A DNA stretch of 64,000 nt, from positions 10,399,479-10,463,478 of the forward strand of contig NC_070611.1 in the NCBI RefSeq assembly GCF_027172205.1. Reading direction: 5' to 3'. This document shows positions 61,701-64,000 of this stretch, piece by piece (position 1 is the first letter of the stretch; the number at the start of each line of letters is the position of its first letter). A program made the translations under genes and the position numbers. The notes beneath the pieces were generated by a model that did not search any database, had not been told where the DNA came from, and was given only the letters and a program-made list of their open reading frames with translations. The DNA comes from Podarcis raffonei. Its lineage: Eukaryota; Chordata; Lepidosauria; Squamata; Lacertidae.

Positions 61701-63084
61701 ACGTACACCTTTAAAAAAACCATACAATACAAAAACCAAGGACTTATATACACTAAAAGTGACTCATGACAGTATTAGTCTTATAAATACACTGCAGTAG
61801 ACAGAAAACAATAGCACAAATATTAACTACATCATTTTCCTTCTCCTCCTACACACCCCACTTCACTTGCTCCCATGCCTCACAGCCATAATATTGCGCC
61901 ACTTCATACACTCACCGAGTGAATTCATCCCAGCATTGAGTGTCTCCAGCTTCAAACAGTCTTTTAGAAAATTCTCAGCCAAGAAGGATACAGCATTCTT
62001 ACTAATGTTTAACACTTTCAGTTCCTTCAAACATAACGGTGAGCACACACTTGAAAGCTTGTTACTAGGAAAAAAGAAAACCAAATAAGAGTTATAAGTA
62101 GCATACACAAAAAAGATGCATATGGAAAGATGCTAGAGGTCTGCAGTCCACACTTTGGGCTACAGCGCATTGGCCACATTTGCATGTCATGCAAAATCAG
62201 TTTAACGTCATGTGGAGGAATGAGCTAAGGAAACCTCAGGCTCCCATGCTCCCACTCCTCCTTCTGTATGGCTGGGTGGCGGTGGAGGGGTTAATAAGGT
62301 TTCATAAAATGATGAACTGGGACATACGCAGCCACAGAACTTTCGTGTAGGGCAGGGGTGACCCTGTAAATGTTGGCCTCCAGTGGTCAGAGATGCTGGA
62401 AGTTGTAATCCAGAATCATATGGAGGCACCTACAGGTCCTTTCCTCATCTTTCAGTTCACTACTGCCAACAACCCTTGAGAACCATATATCAAAATCACC
62501 ACGACCTGTTCTTACCCTTCTAATATAAGGTGCTCCAGGTTTTGTGCAACATTGGAGAGAAATTCGGGAATGCATGACAATTGATTGTATGATAAATTCA
62601 GTAGCTTTAGAGATGGACAGACAATCTTTGAATCCAAGATTAAGGAAGGACCAATCTCATTGCGGGAGATATCAAGATGTGCTATATGAGGCATTTTCCA
62701 CAGGTATGGAGGAAACGATTTAAAACGGTTACTGTGCAGATCCAGATAAGTTAAACACTTCAAGCTCTGGAAGAAAGAAGGATGAATTGGATCTTTTTAG
62801 TGGGCACTTTAAACTACTTTATGATACAGTAAATACATTGATAGTATGACATAAATATATATTCCAGCACTGTGTTAGACTCACCTCACACAATTGTTCA
62901 GAAATGCATGGAAGGGCATTTTGATGAAGCTCTAACTTCTCAAGATGTTCCAAATGAGTAGTTAAGCAAGAGCTTTGACTGATGCTATCTATATTCTCCA
63001 GCTCATTTGATGAAAGATCAAGTGACTTAATAAATTCCCTGTCAGGGATTGACGAAGAGGAACTGTCCAATCGATTTGGGGTGT
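27823..63084 (-). CDS. LRRK2: LRRK2, 3' half (human exons 23-51), leucine-rich repeat kinase 2
   Basis: LRRK2 is a large cytosolic and membrane-associated Roc-COR GTPase and Ser/Thr kinase that phosphorylates Rab GTPases; gain-of-function changes cause Parkinson's disease in humans. Twenty-nine exons were placed, with matching phases and no stop, giving about 1,561 codons. The order is LRR (exons 23-28), Roc (29-31, P-loop [10 protein letters not shown]4 THLD), COR (32-37), kinase (38-43, [28 protein letters not shown]) and WD40 (43-51), ending in [12 protein letters not shown]. Residues matching human Arg1441, Tyr1699, Gly2019 and Ile2020 are conserved. Gly2385 is replaced by Glu and Arg1398 by Gln. 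Exons before 23 are off the right edge. Numbering is by counting back from the last exon and agrees with Arg1441 in exon 31, Tyr1699 in 35 and Gly2019 in 41. No paralogue (LRRK1) features are seen. Confidence 0.97.
29532..29606 (-). CDS. LRRK2: LRRK2 exon 50: WD40
   Basis: Acceptor AAAAG, donor GTAAGG. It reads [20 protein letters not shown] and EYTT. The variable loop after LGY differs from human, as expected. Confidence 0.94.
30410..30635. mobile_element. Tigger-type MITE (intron 49)
   Basis: CAGTGGTACCTTGGGTTACA start and ACCCGAGGTACCACTG end, with TA flanks on both sides. Confidence 0.88.
30819..31027 (-). CDS. LRRK2: LRRK2 exon 49: WD40
   Basis: Acceptor TTTTAG, donor GTAAGT. It reads [20 protein letters not shown], then [16 protein letters not shown] and [10 protein letters not shown]. 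Confidence 0.97.
31627..31779 (-). CDS. LRRK2: LRRK2 exon 48: WD40, Gly2385-equivalent is Glu
   Basis: Acceptor CCTCAG, donor GTGAGT. It reads [20 protein letters not shown], then [20 protein letters not shown]. The Glu in KLCELIDC stands where human LRRK2 has Gly2385. Confidence 0.96.
32331..32549. mobile_element. hAT (MER5/Charlie-like) MITE (intron 47)
   Basis: It starts CAGTGGTTCTCAACCTTTTATTGG and ends GTTGGGAACCACAG. The flanks TTCTATAC (32323-32330) and TTCTATAT (32550-32557) agree at 7 of 8 bases, as for a slightly decayed hAT duplication. Another hAT-like arm follows at 32575-32680. Confidence 0.82.
33270..33454 (-). CDS. LRRK2: LRRK2 exon 47: WD40
   Basis: Acceptor TTCCAG, donor GTAAGT. 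It reads [20 protein letters not shown], then [15 protein letters not shown] and ETKTSQ. Confidence 0.97.
33570..33602. repeat. (CAA)n stretch and LINE tail
   Basis: AACAACAACAACAACAACAATAAAATACCCTGCC is the reverse of a LINE 3' tail with a TTG repeat. Confidence 0.7.
34314..34383 (-). CDS. LRRK2: LRRK2 exon 46: WD40
   Basis: Acceptor TTTCAG, donor GTACAT. The 70-nt exon reads [20 protein letters not shown] and AVK. It was found by homology. Confidence 0.95.
34791..34984 (-). CDS. LRRK2: LRRK2 exon 45: WD40
   Basis: Acceptor CACCAG, donor GTACGG. It reads [20 protein letters not shown], then [10 protein letters not shown] and [15 protein letters not shown]. Confidence 0.96.
35586..35968 (-). 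repeat. Copia 3' LTR (383 bp)
   Basis: TGTTG...CAACA ends. A GCAGGGGAAA polypurine tract (minus strand, 35969-35978) directly precedes it in element orientation, marking this as the 3' LTR. Confidence 0.93.
39153..39167 (-). other. Copia primer-binding site: initiator tRNA-Met anticodon arm
   Basis: Plus-strand GCTGGGCCCATAACC equals 15 nt of vertebrate initiator tRNA-Met around the CAT anticodon. The minus strand of the element (GGTTATGGGCCCAGC) is therefore complementary to it. Drosophila copia is known to use a 5' half of this tRNA, cut in the anticodon loop, as primer. The site starts a few bases after the 5' LTR. Confidence 0.85.
39173..39555 (-). repeat. Copia 5' LTR (383 bp)
   Basis: Same length and apparently same sequence as the other LTR. 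It carries a TATATA-like box (plus-strand TTATATACT near 39375). In element orientation it leads into the primer-binding site. Confidence 0.93.
40486..40727. mobile_element. Tigger-type MITE (intron 44)
   Basis: CAGTGGTACCTCGGGTTAAG start and ACCCGAGGTACCACTG end with TA flanks; opposite orientation to most other copies. A BovB/Sauria-like AGTCGTTTAG piece in reverse (AACTAAACGACTAAACAAC) follows near 40818. Confidence 0.86.
41071..41265 (-). CDS. LRRK2: LRRK2 exon 44: start of WD40
   Basis: Acceptor CTGCAG, donor GTAGGT. It reads [20 protein letters not shown] to [14 protein letters not shown]. The intron after it (34985-41070) holds the nested copia insertion. Confidence 0.95.
41460..41560 (-). 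CDS. LRRK2: LRRK2 exon 43: end of kinase
   Basis: Acceptor TTCTAG, donor GTATGG. It reads [20 protein letters not shown] and [14 protein letters not shown], with the conserved Arg of the kinase C-lobe. Confidence 0.96.
41640..41780 (+). mobile_element. Sauria SINE 3' part (intron 43)
   Basis: CCAGAAGCAGTTTAGTCACACGACCCGG...CCGCAACCCCATAGTC...GACTGGACTTAACCGTCCAAGGGTCCTTTACC matches the 3' half of the SINE at 2666. Confidence 0.8.
42151..42376. mobile_element. Tigger-type MITE (intron 42)
   Basis: CAGTGGTACCTCGGGTTACA start, ACCCGAGGTACCACTG end, TA flanks. Confidence 0.88.
42712..42882 (-). CDS. LRRK2: LRRK2 exon 42: kinase C-lobe
   Basis: Acceptor TTTTAG, donor GTATGT. It reads [20 protein letters not shown], with the APE motif, then [11 protein letters not shown] and ends IHGKLP. 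Confidence 0.96.
43475..43640 (-). mobile_element. LINE tail and palindromic reptile repeat (intron 41)
   Basis: AATAATAATTTATTATTTGTACCCCGCCCATCTGGGTGGG...CCAGCCACTCTGGGCAGC is a reverse-oriented retroposon tail. The following AACCCAATGGAACTTATTTTTGAGTAGACATGACTAGGATTGCAC is an arm of a common palindromic repeat, also seen near 28095-28160 and 30155-30240. Confidence 0.65.
44022..44182 (-). CDS. LRRK2: LRRK2 exon 41: catalytic and activation loops
   Basis: Acceptor TCACAG, donor GTATGA. It holds the catalytic YRDLKPHN, the magnesium-binding ADYGIAQ (human Gly2019 and Ile2020 are both conserved), and GIKTSEGTP of the activation loop. Confidence 0.98.
44424..44614 (-). CDS. LRRK2: LRRK2 exon 40: kinase hinge
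   Basis: Acceptor TTCTAG, donor GTAAAA. It reads [20 protein letters not shown], then [11 protein letters not shown] (hinge with gatekeeper Met) and [17 protein letters not shown]. Confidence 0.97.
45165..45265 (-). CDS. LRRK2: LRRK2 exon 39: glycine-rich loop and catalytic Lys
   Basis: Acceptor GAAAG, donor GTAAGT. It reads [15 protein letters not shown], the nucleotide-binding loop, and AAVKIFNKH with the ATP-anchoring Lys. Human has GDGSFGSV. Confidence 0.96.
45664..45810 (-). CDS. LRRK2: LRRK2 exon 38: COR-kinase linker
   Basis: Acceptor TATAG, donor GTAACT. It reads [20 protein letters not shown], then [10 protein letters not shown] and ends TPEFLL. The start of the kinase N-lobe. Confidence 0.96.
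45850..46240. repeat. Unclassified repeat with AGGATCAGGAACTGG units (intron 37)
   Basis: Degenerate AGGA(A/T)C(A/T)GGA units run from about 45955 to 46070, within a block that begins CACAGTCCGGGTCATTGGCAGC. It looks interspersed, but I cannot assign a family. Confidence 0.4.
46390..47040. other. Intron 37 sequence, no family recognised
   Basis: No exon and no identifiable transposon termini. The CTGATCTCAGCGG/ACCGATCGCAGTGG doublet hints at an internally repeated, unclassified element. Confidence 0.35.
47096..47287 (-). CDS. LRRK2: LRRK2 exon 37: end of COR
   Basis: Acceptor ATCCAG, donor GTATCT. It reads [20 protein letters not shown] to [11 protein letters not shown], very close to human. 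Confidence 0.96.
47398..47544 (-). CDS. LRRK2: LRRK2 exon 36: COR
   Basis: Acceptor CTGCAG, donor GTTAAA, which is weak at positions +3 to +5. It reads [20 protein letters not shown] to [12 protein letters not shown]. The intron after it is only 110 bp. Confidence 0.95.
47826..48084. mobile_element. Mariner-type MITE, CCGTATTTTT family (intron 35)
   Basis: Diverged ends (CAGCATTTTTTGCTC and GAGCAAAAAATACAG) flanked by TA, with internal GTGCGTCTTATGGAGCGAATGC shared with 4067-4497. Confidence 0.78.
48316..49431 (+). mobile_element. 5'-truncated L1 with 16-bp target-site duplication (intron 35)
   Basis: AAATAGAGATCCTAGG occurs at 48300-48315 and again at 49432-49447, bounding a 1.1-kb L1 3' piece that ends in an A-rich tail. 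A 269-codon frame (48327-49136) matches the ORF2 C-terminus of the L1 at 12891-18944, including [18 protein letters not shown]. The frame is still open. The insertion is antisense to LRRK2. The TT/AAA cleavage context fits L1 endonuclease. Confidence 0.94.
49691..49845 (-). CDS. LRRK2: LRRK2 exon 35: COR, Tyr1699 site
   Basis: Acceptor TTCCAG, donor GTACAT. It contains [15 protein letters not shown]; the Tyr in RLYEMP matches human Y1699 and is conserved. It ends SPFILSGR. Confidence 0.95.
50073..50260 (-). CDS. LRRK2: LRRK2 exon 34: COR
   Basis: Acceptor CCCTAG, donor GTAAAC (the AGCAG/GTAAAC site keeps the LLVPSSLSD junction). It reads [20 protein letters not shown] to [13 protein letters not shown]. 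Confidence 0.95.
50379..50467 (-). CDS. LRRK2: LRRK2 exon 33: COR
   Basis: Acceptor ACCCAG, donor GTGAGT. It reads [20 protein letters not shown] and [10 protein letters not shown] 1.5-kb MITE ends only 43 bp upstream of this acceptor, inside the usual branch-point zone. Confidence 0.96.
50701..51140. repeat. 60-bp palindromic tandem array (about 7 units)
   Basis: The unit starts TCCGAAGGCTGGCGGTGGGG and ends CGCCAGCCTTCGGAAGGCTGC, so each unit is itself an inverted repeat able to form a hairpin. Units start every 60 bp at 50701, 50761, 50821, 50881, 50941, 51001 and 51061; the last is diverged and a partial eighth follows. Confidence 0.95.
51205..51880. repeat. 160-bp tandem array (about 4 units)
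   Basis: GGACCTGTCCTGAAGACTTGC recurs at 160-bp spacing (GTCCTGA at 51211, 51371, 51531, 51691, then 51860). Each unit contains the palindrome ACATTCAGAATGCTGTTCTGAATGT and the pair GGGAGGAGGGTTTTCC / GGAAAAACCCTCCTCCC. Confidence 0.93.
52488..52708. mobile_element. Tigger-type MITE (intron 32)
   Basis: CAGTGGTACCTCCGGTTACGAAC start, AACCTGAGGTTCCACTG end, TA flanks. More diverged than its relatives. Confidence 0.82.
53124..53325 (-). CDS. LRRK2: LRRK2 exon 32: start of COR
   Basis: Acceptor TCTACAG, donor GTAACA. It reads [20 protein letters not shown] to [14 protein letters not shown]. The Roc-COR hinge region. Confidence 0.96.
53690..53990 (+). mobile_element. Old LINE 3' end (intron 31)
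   Basis: GAGGAATGAGACCTTCTTCTATTATTAC...GCAAGCCACCTAGAGTCCCACTCTGGGGAAAAGGC has the (C)GCC(C/A)T(G/A)GAG(T)C...GGGAAAAGGC(G)G end of old amniote CR1/L2-type LINEs. Confidence 0.55.
54360..54525 (-). mobile_element. tRNA-headed SINE (intron 31)
   Basis: In reverse it reads GGTGTAGTGGTTAAGAGCGGTAGACTCGTAATC (A box) then GGTTCGCTTCCCGGCTCC (B box) and CTCCACATGCAGCTG. A relative lies at 61207-61330. Confidence 0.82.
54669..54887 (-). CDS. LRRK2: LRRK2 exon 31: Roc G4 and Arg1441 site
   Basis: Acceptor TTGCAG, donor GTAAGC. It begins [16 protein letters not shown]; the Arg is the human R1441 mutation site and is conserved. THLD is the G4 base-recognition motif. It ends ESLNFK. Confidence 0.97.
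55060..55265. repeat. Palindromic interspersed repeat (intron 30)
   Basis: AACCAAACCCAGGCTTAGCC...AAATCATGGTTTGGCTTAGCATTACGTGC shows inverted arms of a MITE-like repeat. The family is not known to me. Confidence 0.45.
55539..55666 (-). CDS. LRRK2: LRRK2 exon 30: Roc switch II
   Basis: Acceptor TTTTAG or TTAG (TATTTAG), donor GTAACT. It reads [20 protein letters not shown] and ends KPWLFNIK. With exon 29 this makes DFGGQEEF, a Ras-like Gln where human LRRK2 has Arg1398. Confidence 0.96.
56041..56345 (+). mobile_element. LINE 3' end (intron 29)
   Basis: CAGAACGGGCTTTTTTGCCAGTTGC...TACTGTAAACCACCCTGTGATCC...AGGGTGGTATATAAATTGAATAAATAAATAA is a CR1/L2-type LINE terminus with an A/T-rich tail. 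Confidence 0.7.
56888..57117 (-). CDS. LRRK2: LRRK2 exon 29: Roc GTPase G1-G3
   Basis: Acceptor CTCAAG, donor GTATCT. It carries the P-loop [15 protein letters not shown], switch I region TVGID, and the start of switch II, VWDFGG, split with exon 30. The human protein reads DFAGR here. Confidence 0.97.
57413..57632 (+). mobile_element. CR1 LINE 3' end (intron 28)
   Basis: GGAACGACTTTCTGACAGTAAAAGCTG...TTTTAAGCAGAGGTTGGATGGCCATCTGTCA...CCCAACTCTACAATTCTGTGATT is the classic CR1 end. Confidence 0.9.
58063..58244 (-). CDS. LRRK2: LRRK2 exon 28: last LRRs and lead into Roc
   Basis: Acceptor CTCTAG, donor GTTAGT. It reads [20 protein letters not shown], then [13 protein letters not shown] and ends KARDIIR. 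The final LRR connects to the Roc domain. Confidence 0.96.
58681..58711. repeat. (CA)n microsatellite (intron 27)
   Basis: About 15 CA units. Confidence 0.97.
59367..59553 (-). CDS. LRRK2: LRRK2 exon 27: LRRs
   Basis: Acceptor TTTTAG, donor GTAAGC. It reads [20 protein letters not shown] to [11 protein letters not shown], ending in phase 0. Confidence 0.96.
60045..60640 (+). mobile_element. L2 LINE reverse-transcriptase fragment (intron 26)
   Basis: Reading [27 protein letters not shown] and [10 protein letters not shown] gives the L2 RT core, followed by remnants such as [10 protein letters not shown] and [12 protein letters not shown]. There are several frame changes. A run of 12 C bases near 60129 falls in the RT motif. 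Old. Confidence 0.8.
60681..60774 (-). CDS. LRRK2: LRRK2 exon 26: LRR
   Basis: Acceptor TTTTAG, donor GTAAGT. It reads [20 protein letters not shown], then [10 protein letters not shown]. It is too short to stand out as an open frame and was found by homology. Confidence 0.95.
60967..61024. repeat. Compound (GACACT)n(CA)n microsatellite (intron 25)
   Basis: A CT-rich stretch, about five GACACT units and about twelve CA units in a row. Confidence 0.95.
61207..61330 (+). mobile_element. tRNA-headed SINE (intron 25)
   Basis: GTGTGGTGTAGTGGTTAAGAGCG (A box), GGATTCGTGTCTCCGCTCCTCCACATGC (decayed B box region). Same family as 54360-54525, opposite strand. Confidence 0.78.
61916..62064 (-). CDS. 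LRRK2: LRRK2 exon 25: LRRs
   Basis: Acceptor TCCTAG, donor GTGAGT. It reads [20 protein letters not shown] and ends NAGMNSL. The phases join exons 24 and 26. Confidence 0.95.
62516..62766 (-). CDS. LRRK2: LRRK2 exon 24: LRRs
   Basis: Acceptor TTCCAG, donor GTAAGA. Starts [15 protein letters not shown] and ends HLILEG. Several LxxLxLxxN repeats form the solenoid. Confidence 0.95.
62885..63084 (-). CDS. LRRK2: LRRK2 exon 23: first LRRs in window
   Basis: Acceptor ATAG, donor GTGAGT, phase 2 in and 0 out. It encodes a Ser-rich linker ([10 protein letters not shown]) and LRRs such as [14 protein letters not shown] and [15 protein letters not shown] (TGAA)n stretch at 63095-63118 sits in the polypyrimidine region just upstream. 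Confidence 0.9.
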
Positions 63085-63639
63085 CTATTTTATAAATGAA
63101 TGAATGAATGAATGAATGCAGAAACATTAGCTTTATCAGGAAATGCTTGCTACAGTATAAATGACATTTCTTTTTGACCAGCAGTTATGAACACTTAACT
63201 TCCTGATTGGTTTGCCACATGGTTGAGAAACTGCCTCAAAACCATCGGGATCTACCATTTTGGATGGAAGTAAAGAGGAAAACAAATAGATTTATATGGA
63301 ATTGTATTTGCAGAGATACATTTCTCTGCCATAGTGTTACCAAAATGTCAATATAATGAGCATAGGCAAAATACATATTTTGAACGGGATTCACCTAACA
63401 TGGCTCATCAAGCAGAAGCCTGAGCAAGGATTCCTTCATGCAACTGGGCTTTCCCAACCGCTCCTCCCCTTGTGCCCTGCACCCCCTGGCTCTGGGGGAG
63501 GGGAACCCCATTACAGTATTCAGGGGGAGAAGGCCAATTGCTACATCTGGCAAGCTGCAATGACTGCGCAGCTGGAACATTTGTAATACGATGAATTCTA
63601 CTTGGGGGGAAATTAGGTACCTTTATGATGAAAAGGGTA
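63085..63639. other. LRRK2 intron 22, nothing recognised
   Basis: Apart from the (TGAA)n at 63095-63118, no repeat family and no further LRRK2 exon was found. Confidence 0.5.
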
Positions 63640-64000
63640 AGAAACCTAAGGCAGAAATATCTGAGAATTTCAACAGATGTGAAGCAAGATACTACACAGC
63701 TTGAGATCAGAGAAAATCTCCTTAAAATTCAGTACCAATGGCATTTAATACCATACTGAGTAAGCAAGGTTTATTTGTCAGTAGAGTGGTTTTTGGAGGT
63801 GTAAAGCAGAATGGACATTCTTTTGTATACATTCTGGAAATGCCCTATAATTCAGACTTCCTGGATTACAATTCAAAGTCTAATTAGGCAAATGACTGGT
63901 TACTTATTACCACTAGATCCAAAGGTATAATTACTGGGATATTTAAAAGACTTAATTATTTACGTTAACTTGGAAATGGTTATTAATCTTCTTATCACTA
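63640..64000 (+). mobile_element. Old L1 ORF2 fragment (intron 22)
   Basis: The translation resembles the ORF2 C-terminal region just around the Cys/His motif (text like SRMDILLYTFWKCPIIQTSW and ...QMTGYLLPLDPK). It is interrupted by stops and runs off the window edge. Confidence 0.55.

Overview
The window looks like nuclear DNA of a squamate reptile, most likely a lizard. The evidence is a Sauria SINE with a tRNA-like head, a BovB (RTE) LINE 3' end, CR1, L2 and L1 LINE pieces, abundant Tigger/mariner-type and hAT-type MITEs, and a reptile-like LRRK2 gene with large introns. Everything here was read by eye from the sequence; no database search was run.

Right part (about 27.5-63.1 kb, minus strand): the 3' half of LRRK2. 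I could place 29 consecutive coding exons, equivalent to human exons 23-51 when counted back from the last exon. They give an unbroken frame of about 1,561 codons running LRR, Roc GTPase, COR, kinase and WD40, to a stop at 27823. All 28 internal junctions have GT/AG borders and compatible phases. Upstream exons (armadillo, ankyrin, first LRRs) lie beyond the right edge. The introns are full of insertions: a copia-type LTR retrotransposon with matching LTRs sitting inside two older elements, a 5'-truncated L1 with a 16-bp target-site duplication, Tigger-type MITEs (one carrying two palindromic tandem arrays), hAT elements, SINEs and old LINE tails.

Middle part (about 19.4-27.5 kb): largely gene-free. 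It holds MITEs, a hAT palindrome with a perfect 8-bp duplication, a fossil that resembles a DIRS-like retroelement, and within that a fragment of mitochondrial cytochrome b (a NUMT) in which TGA still reads as tryptophan.

Left part (about 1-19.4 kb): BovB, Sauria SINE, a solo LTR with a 5-bp duplication, CR1 tails, a mariner-type MITE and several L1 layers. These include one apparently full-length L1 (12.9-18.9 kb) with both ORFs open. Between them, at 6.5-8.9 kb on the plus strand, five exon-like blocks with good splice sites join in frame into a predicted 91-residue protein that I do not recognise. An RFX X-box-like palindrome and a TATA-like box lie upstream. A partial, decayed duplicate of three of these blocks lies at 11.6-12.4 kb. 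This small duplicated unit is the best candidate here for something undescribed.

LRRK2 is the only gene whose function can be named. Two residues stand out against the human protein as I remember it: the Roc switch II motif reads DFGGQ (human DFAGR, Arg1398), and the position of the human G2385R risk variant is glutamate.
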